A stretch of DNA of 64,000 nt, taken from NCBI RefSeq assembly GCF_024586455.1, contig NC_065919.1:35688839-35752838 (forward strand). The letters run 5' to 3'. The DNA is from Bactrocera neohumeralis. Its lineage: Eukaryota; Arthropoda; Insecta; Diptera; Tephritidae. Of the stretch, positions 1 through 12,600 are shown piece after piece; within the stretch, counting starts at the first letter, position 1; each line of letters begins with the position of its first letter. The notes below the pieces were generated by a model, which saw only the letters and a list, made by a program, of their open reading frames with translations, searched no databases and was not told the DNA's origin. The position numbers and the translations under genes were made by a program.

Positions 1-1790
1 TAGCAAGAGTTATTCTGCGGTGAATATCGAAGCTGACATTGTTGGTGTTAATACTGGGTCTAAGATAGACGAAATTATCTACGACTTCAAAGTTATGACT
101 CTCAACAGTGACATGGGAGCCAAGTAGGGAATACGACGACTGTTTTTTTGGTCACAGTAGATATTTCGACTTGCCCTCGTTCACTACCAGACCTATTTGT
201 TTCGCTTCTTTATTAAGTCTTGAGAAAGCAGAACTAACGGCGCGGATGTTGAGTCTAATACGGCATCAGCTGTACACTCCTATAAACGATTGTGCCTTCT
301 CGATTCAGCTCTGCAGCTCGAATTATTTTTCCAGTAATAGATTGAAGAAGTCGCAGAATAGAGAGTCGGAGAAGTGCTTCACGATCCTGAAGGAACTTTT
401 GGTATTGTTCAACGTCAGTTTACACACGTATCAGTATTACGAGGATATCAAATTCAGAGATAACGGTATAAAGGCAGCTCCTTTTCGTGCTGTCAAAATC
501 AGCTTTGAAATCAACAAAGAAGTGGTGTGTGTCGATTCTTTTTTCACGGGTCTTTTCCAAGAATTGACGCATGGTAAATATCTGGTCAGTTGTTGATTTT
601 CCAGGCCTAAAGCCACACTGATAAACTTAATCAGTTTGATGACAGAGGGCTGTAATATTTTACACATTACGCTTGATAGAACATTATATGCTATGTTGAG
701 AAGGCTTATTCCACGGTGGTTGGCGCAGATTGTGGGGTCTCCCGTTTTGTGGGCAGAGAACACTTAAATTCCAATGGTTGGGCATGCTTTCGCCCGACCA
801 TATTATACAAAGAAGCTGCCGCTTTTTCAGTTTTTCGCCGCCTTATTTAAATAGCTTGGCCTGCAATCCATCGGCCCCCGTAGATTTGTTGTTCTTCAGA
901 CGGGAAAATGCTACTCGGACTTCTTTATGGTCGGGCAAATGGAACGTATTCTCCATGGTCATCGATTGGTTAATCGGATTCACCATATCCAGGTGTTATG
1001 CTTTCACTGCCATTCAGCAGACTGGAAAAATTTTTCTTCCGAAACTTTAGTATGCTCTGGGCATCAGTCACTAGATCCCCTCAGGGGGTTCTACAAGAGT
1101 ATGTTCTAGTCTTGAAAGCTTCGTTTCGTTGCCGCATCTTTTCGTAGATCTGTCGGCCAGCTTATCAAGCTCTTCGTACTCACGCATTTCGGCCTCTCTC
1201 TATTTTTGTCTGCAAATACGTCTCGCTTCGCTCTTCATATCTCGGTATCTACCCCATCCGGTGCATTTTGTGGTCGATCGTAACGTTGCGAGGTAGGTAG
1301 TCTGTTTTCTGTCCGCTGCGACACGGCATCCGTCATCGTATAGGCTGTTTTTTGCATTTCCAGGAAACCAATGGGTACTTTTGCGGGTAACTTGGCTTCA
1401 ACAACTTAGTGGTCCGAGTCGATGTTAAGACTTCGGAGCGTACGCATGTCTAAAACACTGGAGACATCTATCATAACGGGATCGATCTTGATGAATTTTG
1501 CTATGCTGGAATCTGATACTATAGATAACCATATTTCAGGCCCCGGCGTAGTCGATCAGCCTCAACCCATTTGGGGATGTTTCATCAGGGAGGCTGAACT
1601 TACGACCGTTACGCCAAAGATTCCTTCTTTACCCACTCTGGCGTTAAATTCTCCGAGCACGATTTTGATATTTGGCTACCCAGAGGATACTCGGTCTAAG
1701 ACAGGAAGTCGTGAGTTCCTTGAGCCAATATGTAAAATAATCGTTTCTGGCTACTCCCAAGTGAATGGCAATTAAAAAACTTTCCTCAGT
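1..1790 (-). mobile_element. RTE-clade non-LTR retrotransposon, copy A (decayed, cut by window edge)
   Basis: Read on the minus strand, this copy runs from the C-terminal part of an apurinic-type endonuclease (about 1,780-1,400), through a basic Arg/Lys/Glu-rich linker (about 1,300-1,100), into the reverse transcriptase (about 760-1). The endonuclease part shows 'FNARVGKEG' and a degraded 'DVSSVLDMRTL' stretch. The reverse transcriptase shows 'NHRGISLLNIAYNVLSS', the block-1/2 signature of RTE elements such as JAM1 and BovB (established family knowledge). Several frameshifts and stops break it. Near 255-290, where copy C has YADD, this copy has 'GTACAGCTGATGCCGTATTAG', so the catalytic Asp codons are deleted. 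The element probably continues left of base 1. The right boundary, near 1,790, is estimated from loss of similarity to copy D. Confidence 0.82.
437..763 (-). pseudogene. RTE reverse transcriptase, N-terminal fragment of copy A
   Basis: This 108-codon open stretch begins near 'KTGDPTICANHRGISLLNIAY', which matches the fingers region of RTE reverse transcriptases. It then reads 'CKILQPSVIKLIKF', where intact relatives continue into 'YQCGF.PG.STTDQIF'. After a frameshift the equivalent of 'THH.FVDFKAAFDS' can still be traced near 480-540, but in other frames. The enzyme would copy element RNA at a nicked genomic target. This copy cannot do so because its frame is broken and the palm YADD box is lost. 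The upstream Met is not a true start; the fragment is internal to a larger ORF. Confidence 0.75.
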
Positions 1791-2120
1791 TGCGTGAACT
1801 TCTACACATGTATCCATCCTCTGTCACTCTAATATAATTGATGCCTTAAAGTATAGTGCTGATGGTTGGTAATCGGCCAAGGGCCAACACCTTCCACTAG
1901 CCCCCAAATAGCCAATTTAAAATGTTTCAATTAACATTATGTACTTCGATGTCTTAAATGAACGAAAAAAACGTCCATCTTCTCATAGACCTAGATATCC
2001 GTCATAATGTTTTTCGTCTGTCTGAATACCGTAGATGTCTGTCCGTCTGTGAAATTACGCAATAAAATAAGCAAAATCCAATTCCTACCATATTTGCTCA
2101 TACGACAACTTGCATTTTTT
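1790..2120. other. AT-rich spacer, no gene seen
   Basis: I see no coding signal here. A short GTCY-like run (TGTCTGTCCGTCTGTG near 2,035-2,050) suggests a remnant of one of the dispersed repeats described below, but no termini can be recognised. Confidence 0.5.
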
Positions 2121-3160
2121 TATACTCTCGCAACAAAGTTGCTAAGGAGAGTATTATAGTTTTGTTCACATAACGGTTGTTTGTAAGTCCTATATACCAA
2201 AGTGATCAGGGCGACGAGTAGAGTCGAAATCCGGATGTCTGTCTGTCCGTCCGTCTGTCCGTCCGTCCGTGCAAGCTGTAACTTGAGTAAAAATTGAGAT
2301 ATCATGATGAAACTTGGTACACGTATTCCTTGGCTCCATAAGAAGGTTAAGTTCGGAGATGGGCAAAATCGGCTCACTGCCACGCCCACAAAATGGCGGA
2401 AACCGAAAACCTATAAAGTGTCATAACTAAGCCATAAATAAAGATATTAAAGTAAAATTTGTCACAAAGGATCGCATTAAGGAGGGGCATATTTGGACGC
2501 AGTTTTTTTGGAAAAGTGGGCGTGGCCCCACCCCCTACTAAGTTTTTTGTACATATCTCAGAAACTACTATAGCTATGTCAACCAAACTCTACAGAGTCG
2601 TTTTCTTCAGGCATTTCTATATACAGTTCAAAAATGGAAGAAATCGGATAATAAACACGCCCACCTCCCATACAAAGGTTATGTTGAAAATCACTAAAAG
2701 TCCGTTAACCGACTAACAAAAAACGTCAGAAATACTAAATTTTACGGAAGAAGTGGCAGAAGGAAGCTGCACCCAGGCTTTTTAAAAATTGAAAATGGGC
2801 GTGGCCTCGCCCACTTATGGACCAAAAACCATATCTCAGGAACTACTAGACCGATTTCAATGAAATTCGGTATATAATATTTTCTTAACACCCTGATGAC
2901 ACGTACGAAATATGGGTGAAATCGGTTTACAACCACGCCTTCTTCCAATATAACGCTATTTCGAATTCCATCTGATGCCTTCTCTGTATAATATATGTAC
3001 ATATACATTAGGAACCAATGATGATAGCGGAATAAAACTTTACAAAAATACGGTATTTGAAAATTATATAAATGACGTATAATGAAATCTCGATTATCAC
3101 TTTATCATGCGAGAGTATAAAATGTTCGGTGACACCCGAACTTAGCCCTTCCTTACTTGT
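2121..3160. mobile_element. Family-1 dispersed repeat, copy 1 (mini-me / DINE-1-like, non-autonomous)
   Basis: The left end is TATACTCTCGCAAC followed by a near-palindromic partner, GAGAGTATTATAG. Next come GTTTTGTTCACATAACGG and a GTCY microsatellite (TGTCTGTCTGTCCGTCCGTC, 2,237-2,270). The right end carries GAGAGTATAAAATGTTCGGT..ACCCGAACTTAG and then CCTTCCTTACTTGT. The same terminal modules recur in many copies across the window, in both orientations. No open frame of note is present. GTCY microsatellites and terminal palindromes are described for dipteran mini-me and DINE-1 (Helentron-related) elements, and I infer membership of that kind. The superfamily is not proven by the sequence alone. 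Confidence 0.75.
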
Positions 3161-3283
3161 TTATAAATATGTTTATGTAAACTAGCATAAGGTAAAATAT
3201 GTCCTTAATATCATATATGTATGTACATATGCCAACTTAAAAGGAGACAATATGAGTACGATTACAGTAGTGCTCGATATTTG

Positions 3284-4766
3284 TATACCCTTGCAACCAG
3301 TTGGATAGAGTTTTGTTCACCTAACGGTTGTACGTATTACCTAAAACTAAGCGATATAGATCTAAGGTTATTTATATAAATGATTAGAATGACGAGAAAA
3401 GTTGAAATCGGTCTGCCGTAAACCCGTTCGTTCGTCCATTTAGAGAAATCCCATATCACGAGACCCGATAAACCGATTTAGACAAAACTTAGTACGCAAC
3501 ATTCTTCTTATACACGTGACATTCTTCTATGGAACATTGTAAAAATGGATAAAATCGGACAAAAACCACGCCTACTTTCCATATAGCACAATTTTAAATT
3601 CCATTTGATTCGTTCAGTTTCCAGGAGACAAATTAAGAAGCAATTAATAGAACGGGATAAAACTTTCAACAGATAATGTCTTTGGTGTGTTCTACCTTAT
3701 AACCAAAAACTGTTTAAATTCAATAAAAACTGTTCAAGACCATAGGTACCAAATATTTAGACTCCGTTACCTATGGTTGACTCTTCATCAAAAATGTCGC
3801 TCAATTTGTGATATATATAACTGAAATTAAGCGATAATCTTATGTATAAAGGTATGTCTGTATGTGAGAAATAGGTTGAATCGAACCAATTCTTCCCATA
3901 GCCCCCATATATTTAAAATAAAGATTTTCGAATTTCCGGGTGCTTTTGTACGGCATACAAGTATATCCGCCAATTGTGAGTTATCCCAATGAAAATAAGA
4001 TAGCGTGTTTTACTCATAACGGTGTATCTTTCCGCCTAATCCCTTATATCCCTTATATAACTAATATAAGGATTTTTCGAATACCCGGCTTTCTTTACTC
4101 TATATGATTGGTTTTATACCTTAACCCCATCGAGACCCTCGGGTCTGGCCAGTCATATTTTGTTGTTAAATGCTATTTAAATATATTTAGAGTGTAGCAA
4201 ACGACTTTCGCTTCCAGGTAGTAGCAAGGATATCGTATCGAAAAGGACGAAAAAAGGATATTATAATATTATACCTTAGTGCACCAATGGTGCTTGTCTA
4301 GACCTCATATATTTTGTATGAAAATATATGAACTTTGGTATGTTTCTATCACTTCGCACGGTTGATTTATTTGTTTTCATGTTCGTTACACGTCCAAATT
4401 GGTTTGTATGTTTATCTAGGTCAAATACTTTAGCCGCTAGAGCGTTTTATAGGTTGAGAAAAATGTAATTTTTCCAAAATGTTACATTTATTGTGAACGC
4501 TATTGCCACGCCAAGCGTGAACAAGGCAGTCAAAATGTATCTATATTGTACATACATAGTATATGAGCGTAAATACAACACGTATTTCCATACAAATGTA
4601 CTTATGTAAACACCACTTGGCCTAGCCAAGCACCATTGGTCTCGACTAAGTGTATCAGACCATTGGTCTCGACCAGGGTTAAAGTATTTCCATGGCTTTG
4701 ATTCTTGCAAGTTGGAAGACTACAAAATGTCCGGTTGCACCCGAACTTAACCCTCCCCCACTTGTT
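3284..4766. mobile_element. Family-1 dispersed repeat, copy 2 (long form)
   Basis: It opens with TATACCCTTGCAACCAG and GTTTTGTTCACCTAACGG, and closes with GCAAGTTGGAAGACTACAAAATGT, then CGGTTGCACCCGAACTTAAC and CTTGTT. The interior (about 3,740-3,960) aligns with the copies at 28.5-30.0 kb and 39.2-40.6 kb through shared phrases such as CAATTTGTGATATAT and CTTCCCATAGCCCCCATAT, so these form a long subfamily. It lies only about 120 bp from copy 1 in the same orientation. No coding capacity is seen. Confidence 0.7.
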
Positions 4767-5029
4767 TATAATGTTTTTATAATTGATAATTGGGACAACT
4801 TCCATAATCACAATAAATTCTGAACTTATTCAATCCCAATGGACAAGGGTATACTGCAATTTAGAAGTTTTAGGGTGCTTAACGTGGTTAACGGTCTTAC
4901 TCCCATACATACAGTACATATGTACCTCTATACCGCAATCGTTGCCATATACATACATTCTTTTATTTCTCGGCTAGCGAACAGCAGATGGCGTTAAAGG
5001 ACAGTTCTATTCTGCATAAAGCTTATGCG

Positions 5030-5170
5030 ATTTTTGTACCCACGAAGTTTGTAAGCTAAGTCAACTTAGCTATGTCCGTCTGCCCGTCAGTATATCTATC
5101 CATCTGTCTGTAATTTTTCAAACGCCTTTTTCTTTTCAAGAGGCTGCTCATTTGTCAAAACAATCCAATC
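5030..5170. mobile_element. Family-2 dispersed repeat, partial
   Basis: The phrases ACCCACGAAGTTTGTAA, TCAACTTAGCTATGTCCGTC and AAGAGGCTGCTCATTTGTC match, in reverse complement, the right half of the complete family-2 copy at 56,918-57,607. The left half and the TTCGG hairpin end are missing, so this is a truncated copy. Confidence 0.65.
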
Positions 5171-8100
5171 AAAATCTAAATAAAAATTTTTAAAAAAGAT
5201 ATTTTTCCATTCCGTTGGGTGCATACCCAGTTACATTTTCAGATTTATTTACACATACATACATATGTATGTACATATGAATAGTCGAATTATTCAAATA
5301 TGCGAAGTATTTAACAAACATACCATTTATTACATGATTGTAAATGCAATTGACTTTGTCATTTCTCTTTCAGAATAATTTCGTAGACATTTGGATCATT
5401 GGACCAGGAAAATAAATTCAAGCCCCTAATAAAGCTCGCAGGTGAGATTTCGCGAACATACTCTTTTTAGCGGTATAATGCTAACAGACAGAAGTCGAAG
5501 AATTCCAGGCAAGTGACTGCTGTGAAAAAAACGTGGAGAACAGGCCGGCTAGTTATTTTTCTAATGAAATAATTTCTTCGTTTACACAAATGTTTAAAGC
5601 TACTTTTCCCACCATTGAAATTTTGAAAACTCATAACTCTAAAATTGTTCATATTGAGTCGAAATAAAATATACGTGTCCAATATTTGCCTCAAATAACA
5701 CAAAAATGTTCTGTATTAAGAAATGTTTGAATGTAAAATGTGTATATTACATATCATATTCCGTAATTTTAAAAGGTTAATGCGAATTTAAATATAAAAA
5801 ATTGTTATTTTCTTCTTACTGAATAAGTGCGTTTGTGGATACCATTAAATAGTTTCCCAAATACCTAAACACTTTGTGAATGCTAAAGAATTAACACTCT
5901 GTCAAATTACCATATTCCAAAAGATTGCCAAGTAAAAGAGAAAATTTTTGCATCTACACGCATGCGCCTTGCACCTTGTAAGCCTGACAAGAAAACAACC
6001 TTCAGTCGTCCATTACCGATATTCACCAGCGCAACGTCAGGTTGGCGTATGGACACTAAAACTTGGATGCGCCTGTTCTGTTACTGGGCCTGCGCTTGTC
6101 ATCGAACCAATTGACAATTCAATTGACAGTAAACAAGCGATTGCTGCACTAAACGCTTTCGTTTTAAGTATAATCCAAATAAGATGTTAAAATTGCATAC
6201 CAAATAGCAGCATTGCGAGACGTAGACAGCTTAACTTATACCAGTAAGCATACTTCGTATTGTAGATGTGCGCATTGCTGCACATAACTGACGACAAAAC
6301 GAGCGCGCCACAGTTGTACACAATATTACAAACGCCAACGGATAACAATTCGTAAAACAAAACCAAGTAAAAGCAACAAGAAGCGAACGAAGGAAAACAT
6401 TAATTTAGTTTTTTTGCTTTGAGCGCCGAAGGGCAAGATCAGCTCTACGAACATGGAACACAAATATCATGGTATTGCCTGCAATTCGCCAAGTTGAAAC
6501 AAAACAAACACACTAAATGATTAAACATGCAAATATGTATGTATACATATATATATGTATAAGTATATATTCATACATATACAATAACATCAATGAAGTC
6601 AAGACTCTTACCGCCATATAAATATATTCACTTTAAAACAATTTCTACCAGCAACATCATCTTATAATAGTTATGACCTCTTTTCAGATGAGATGAAAAA
6701 AACTGAAACTAGCACCTTCTTGCATTCTCCTTCTTCTTTTTCTATTATATGTGCTCATACATCCCAAAAATCTGTAATAGTGGAAACTCATAATATAACG
6801 GTTAATAACATAATATCACAAGATTTCAGATAGGTTGTTCCTAATCTAATTAAGTTGAAATCCACTATTCAGGAAAGAGAAAAGCTAAGTATGAGGGATA
6901 TCAAATTTGTGCCCACTATGACCGGTACTGTGTTGGGACTTTCAGTAAATGAATCGGTTGCCGCTTACATTTCGACCGTTTTATTTTATTGCACCATGCA
7001 AGCTACAAAGATACATTGCTTAAAGTGCGTTTCAAAGCTGGTAAAAAAACTTTTAGAGAAGTGCGTGCGCATTGAAATGAATCGTCAAGATAATAAACGC
7101 GCACATGCGCAACATATACGCCGACCATTGTGATTGTTTACCTCTAACTCTTCTCTCTGCATACTCGAAAGTTCAGTGTCTAAGCTGTGAGCAGTGTTTT
7201 GGTGGCCGTGGTCACGCACACTAAAATTAAGTAGCTCGTTTTCAACCGGTAGACAGGATAAGCAAAACGCAAGTTGCCACGAAACTTAATGTATCTTGAC
7301 CGCATCTGTTTAATTTCTCTGTTCCCGCTCCTTATATTTTAGTTTACTAAACAAAAAAATACTAATAACAACATAAAGACACAATTCTGGCGCATGCAAA
7401 TACGTTGTTTCGTTGCACAACAAGCTTGGTATACATTGATGTCGATGTTGAGAACGATGACAGCTGAATGACTCTCGTTCTAGAAGCATCTGCCTAATGT
7501 AAGGTTCTCATTGAAACACTATCACTCGTTTCATAGATAATAAGGAAAGTTTATTATACAATATTTCAGCGTAAAAAGTTTAATGTCTCAGTATACATAT
7601 ATTTCAATGATCACTTCACACGGTAAAAGCAGTCCACTCAACTTGCTTACTTACTATTTAAAACTAATAATTTCACTTGCATTACATTGGTCTGTTTTCA
7701 TAATTTGTCATTTCAACATATTTTAAGTCATAAATTTAATACTCCAAAAGAATGATACAGCTCCATTTGATTTAATATCTAATCGTAAATAATCGAATTA
7801 ATATTACTCCACTATTCCATATAGCATGCTGCCCCAACATATTCTGCATTCAGAACCTATGAAGCTATGTTAAGATGTAGTAAATACATATATTAATTAA
7901 GTTAAAATATTGGGTATATGATGAAAATAGCAAACAAATAATCGGAAATCATAGTACTAGGACACTACACTACACTATTAGCTTAGACCAGTTTCATTCA
8001 TATTCAGCGCTGAGCCAAATTGTGGTTAAGAAATCCAATTAATTTCATTAAAATATTACACATACTCGAGAACAAGTTTCCAATTATTTTTATAAATTTT

Positions 8101-8606
8101 ACGTACCCACTGACTGGCTTATTCGGCATAAAATCTGCTAAAATAAGCTAATATTCTATACCTCATTCAGATCCGATCTACTGCCTGTCCAGTTCAATTT
8201 AGTTATTTTCTTAAAGCTATATGGAAAACAAGAAACTTCGTTTTCTTTTATATAATAATTAAACAAAAGAAATGGACAATGGGAAGAGGAAAAATAGAAT
8301 TTTTTGCATACGAAAACTAGTTGGTATAAGATTATGGTCAGAAATTGTTGGATATATTTTCATCAGTTGGCATGAAATATCCACTTAATTTCAAAATACT
8401 CCAGATTATTCCGGATCCTCCTCGCTTGGCGGTTCGTCTTAGGCACTCATTCTTTGAACCTCGATTTTACGCCGTACGTAAGGCATGCCAGAACCAAAAA
8501 TATTTATCATTTCGATTTCTTCTAGTTGAACGCTTCATACTGCTTCTGCTACCTCGATTAGACATGTCAGTGTTTCGGTAAAGAGTGGCTTTTTTCGGAA
8601 GGTTTC
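5170..8606. other. AT-rich non-coding stretch
   Basis: No supportable gene is present. It contains the palindromic microsatellite ACATACATACATATGTATG (5,251-5,280) and a TATA/CATA-rich run near 6,536-6,585. Open frames at 5,948-6,190 and 6,855-7,133 show no recognisable domain, and I read them as chance. Fragments near 8,100-8,200 (GGCATAAAATCTGCTAAAAT) resemble family-1 interiors. Confidence 0.5.
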
Positions 8607-9021
8607 AGGGGTTTCCAATACAAGTGATATGATTTCTTTAAAAAAACAATACTTATTGTTAAGGAAATTCAATTATTTTTTTTAATTTTATGTGAAGTAC
8701 AATCGGTACAATTAAGTTTTGAATATAACATCACTCAATTCATAAATAGCACTTTCAATATTGACTTCTAAAGCTGGAAGAGAGTCTCGTTTATTGTACG
8801 TGCTGTGTGGCACGTAGCCCATGCTCACGAAAAGTTGCAATTGGAGAACGATTATTTTGATAGTAAAATTGAATAAATTGTAAACGTTGTTCTTTTCTAC
8901 ATATTTCCATGATGAATTTGTAAACATTATCGGATACAATGAAAAAATACAGATCGTGGCATATTAAAAATTGCCGAAGCGACATTTAGAAATCATATCA
9001 TCCGTATTGGAAAACCCGGTA
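8607..9021 (-). mobile_element. Mariner-like deletion derivative (MITE-like) with terminal inverted repeats
   Basis: The ends are inverted repeats: the left arm from 8,607 reads AGGGGTTTCCAATACAAGTG then ATATGATTTCT, and the right arm (8,985-9,020, reversed) reads CGGGTTTTCCAATACGGATG then ATATGATTTCT. On the minus strand the body retains the transposase N-terminus, 'MEICRKEQRLQFIQFYYQNN' (the helix-turn-helix start of a mariner-type transposase, DUF4817-like). A C-terminal piece follows almost directly, ending 'SDVIFKT' and stop. The central DDE catalytic region is gone, leaving about 415 bp. A TA at 9,021-9,022 fits the mariner target site; the left TA is mutated or missing. The element would need a transposase supplied by a full-length relative. 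Confidence 0.72.
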
Positions 9022-9670
9022 TAAAAGCAAAAAAGTGAAATGACCTTTTCACATCTATCGTGCCGATTCACTTGCCGTATACCCTTGTCCGCTACTGTAT
9101 ACGCTATAAATTCAATTTGTTTGCTTAATTTCTTTCAAATATCTCACATAATGACTATACTTATAAGGTATAAATTCAGCTGGAACGCGAAAATCCTAAC
9201 TTTTGGTACGCCTATGTGGGTAGTAGTGGTACTGAACCGTTGCTATCCATTTTTGGCATCACGATATATTACTTCAGCTTTATTCAAATTTTTGTTTTGA
9301 AAGTGAAAGAATCATATGGAATCTAAAATTGCGGTATATATTATGAAGAAGGGTTGCACTGCAATTTCGCTCATTCCCACACTGTGGCAAAACATTTTTA
9401 AATAAAGTTCTAGTCCAAATTTAGTTGATAATCATGAAGTAGTTACTGAGAAATAGGATAAAATCTAAAGGTGGTAGGTGCCACGCCCTTTGTGCTTCTT
9501 TGGTACTGACTCCTATGAAGTCCTTCGGTATTATCTTGAATGTGAAATTTAATATCGCTGAGTGATTTACTTATTGAGTCATCGCACTTTTAGCAGTCCA
9601 TAACATTATCGTTGTATGTGAGTGGAATTATCACCCGATTTCAACCTAAAAATGTTTATCTCCCACTCTC
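9022..9670. mobile_element. Degenerate family-1-like interior
   Basis: The phrases AATCATATGGAATCTAAAAT, TTTCGCTCATTCCCACACTG, GGTGCCACGCCC and TATCACCCGATTTCAACCT follow the order seen inside the clear family-1 copy at 22,483-23,284. Neither terminal palindrome can be recognised, so the boundaries are approximate. Confidence 0.45.
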
Positions 9671-12600
9671 ACTTTTTCAAAATTGTTTAAGGCACCAAAA
9701 CATAAAAGTTATAAAATGTGTTATTAATTCACAAGTATGAATTTATTTACCTTATTATTTATTCCATTCAATACAGGAATTAATTTTTTTTATTCCTTAA
9801 AGAAGAAATTAGTAAAAACATTTCAGTTGACTAAGTATTGGATATGCAGCTTATTGATTTAAATATCAAGACAGTCGTCGTTTGCGTTTCTTTCAAAATT
9901 AAAGAGTCAACATTTTAGGGGTATTTTGGCAAAGCAACTTTGTTTACACCATAATACATATTTTTCAATAACATGTTCAACTTGTAACAAAATTACGATG
10001 GGGCTGAGAATGCCTAAATCGATCTCATAAACTCGCGTCATTAAACTTGAGAAAATATTTCCACCGTTTCATTTAAAACATTTAAATCACACATTAGCCG
10101 ATATATGTATTCGGCATAAAGTCAGCTAGAATTCTGAAAATCTTTATGACTAGAAGATGGGGTCTAGGGATATGACAACGAATTTCTTCCATTCTCGCAC
10201 CACTTCACTGTATATATACATACATATGTGTTAAACTGTGTTCACTTAATTATTTATCTTTTAACACCATTTTCTGACCATGACAATGTTCAAATTCATT
10301 GTCATCATTAGTTTCGATATCCTGATATATAGTGATAAAAGCTTTTAAAAGATTGAGGGCAAATTCGTTCTATTAGTTAATTCGTAAATGCTCTTTGAAT
10401 TGTCATTTTGGTATAATAAAACACAGGTGGCAACGCTCAATTTAATAATGAGAAAAAAACATTTCCCAAGAGAGGATTCAGGCGGGAAACAGCTGATTTC
10501 ATAGAAACACCAATGCTTTTGAAAAGACAGAGAACGCTGTAGTCACATAACGTTCAAAAGACAAAGAAACCTTGTTTACTACATTTATTTATAATTTAAA
10601 CGAAGAGAGTCAATATAAAGAGAGATACTCTTATCTTTGGAAATGGAAACCACAAATAGTTCTCAGCAAACAGTTCAGTTCAGGCTGTTCAGTTGAAATA
10701 TATCCAGTAAACAGGAGACTTCGAACGGTAGATGGACAGGCATGCCGTCGGCAATTTGTTTGCATTGTGGCCATTGTTGGTCTTTCTCTTCCCCCTTTCT
10801 CTTAATATGGTTTCGCTGTTTCGTTTCTGAATTAATATTTCAGAGTGTGTGTCAGAGTTACGAGTAAAATTGGATGAAGGCGAATGTAGATATGAGCAGT
10901 TCAATGTGAATCGGAGGACATGTGTTTTATGGCAGTCGCCCAGCGCCACCAGCAGCCATTATTAATTTTTTTTCATTTCCATCAAAAATAACGAGATGGA
11001 AGGGGATGAATATGTCATCGACACTCCTTCTGAAAATACAAAAAATATTTAGTGAAAATTTTGTTCACCTGCCGACGGCAGACCGGCGTTCGTCCGGAGG
11101 TTTTAGAAAATTGTACTTTGAAGTATCTAAAATATCAAAACACGAATTAGTAGTATTATATTATTATTTAAATTACAAAACAAAAATAAGATATTAGAAA
11201 ATAGGAATTGTGAAATATCAATAACTGCTGTAAATCTATCTATACTCAATACGTCAAATACAAATCCGGACTATCGTGTTCTCAAAAATTGTACCTCCAA
11301 TTAAACAGCTTTTCAACAGCAATATGTAAAATGAATTTTTAAAATTCATCTTATTTAGATACCTTAATTCAGATATGTATATCAACAACAAAATTATCGT
11401 TCAACTTTATGATTTCCACGTTTTTTTACTTTTATAGTGAGTACTCTCGGGGTTTTTGTAAAAAATGCTGCGAAATTATGTAAATTTGTTGTTTGCAACC
11501 ACGATAGTGAAGCGGAAGAGAAATTAACGGTCGACGGAAGCCAGTGCGAGGCAACAAAAGGTTATTTGCTTCAGTAATTTTCGTTTTAATTTTCAATGCT
11601 AGAAAACGCACACTTGAAGCTGTCGTAGGGCAGAAAGTGTTCCACTTGACTGCAGAAAAGTTGTGAACTTTTTTATTAATGATAGTTGTAAGCTTGTGTT
11701 AAAGGTTAGCGCTACTCTGTATGCGTGACGATTTGTTTGAACTACTACAACATTAATTTGTATCACAGAGAATGAATAAAAACACCAAAGTTAACAAACT
11801 GTTAATTGGTAATTTGATATAAGATAGGAGCTGGAAATATGCATTTGGTTTTCTTTTTATTTTTGTAGTACACTAAGCACTGCTTAATAAAATCGTAAAC
11901 GGAAGTTCAAATTAGTAAGGCGAGTCCCTAGTACCTATTTAAATAATTCAAATCAAAGACAATGTACACTTATGAGAAGATAATATTAGAAGCCACTGAC
12001 GCGGCGATCCGAAACAAAACAAAACAAAAAAAAAAGATGGAGAAAATTTCGTAACACTAGAAATCATTTACGTTTCGCTGCATCTGCGAGAGAATGCTGC
12101 CGCCGTTTCGTTTCTATATTGTTTTCGCTAACTGCGGTTACTAAGGCCATATTTTATTTTAAAACAAGAATTTAGCTTACACTCACTTAACGTGTGATCA
12201 CAGAAGGGGATACGAATTCATTAGCGAATGTATTAATGTACATACATATAAAAAAAATTCAAGGTTCAAGTATGTACCGAAAAGTACTTATTCCAATGGC
12301 GCCACTCAGTTTTCTTCAACTATCATGTAGATATACTATAAATAATTACATGATCAGGAGTGAAAGCGATAACTGGAGTAAAAATAAAATACTGTTAAGC
12401 GAAATGTACTATAACTAGTGCGAAAATTAAGACAAATTCAGAAATTTTGATACTGGGATGATATTCGCTACTGCAAAAATACATATGTATGTATGCATAT
12501 CGCACAAGAGGATTATATCTCATTAAAATCCAGCACACTGCCCAATGTATTTTCAAGCCCACAGACGCCGAGGGTGTGGTTCTTAATGCCAATGACTGAG

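Noticed and set aside
6855..7133. 92-codon plus-strand frame
   Set aside because: No start context, domain or splice signals; composition looks like background.
10844..10965. Possible terminal exon after TTAATATTTCAG with 39 open codons
   Set aside because: An open run of this length is common by chance, no upstream exon is visible, and I recognise no domain.
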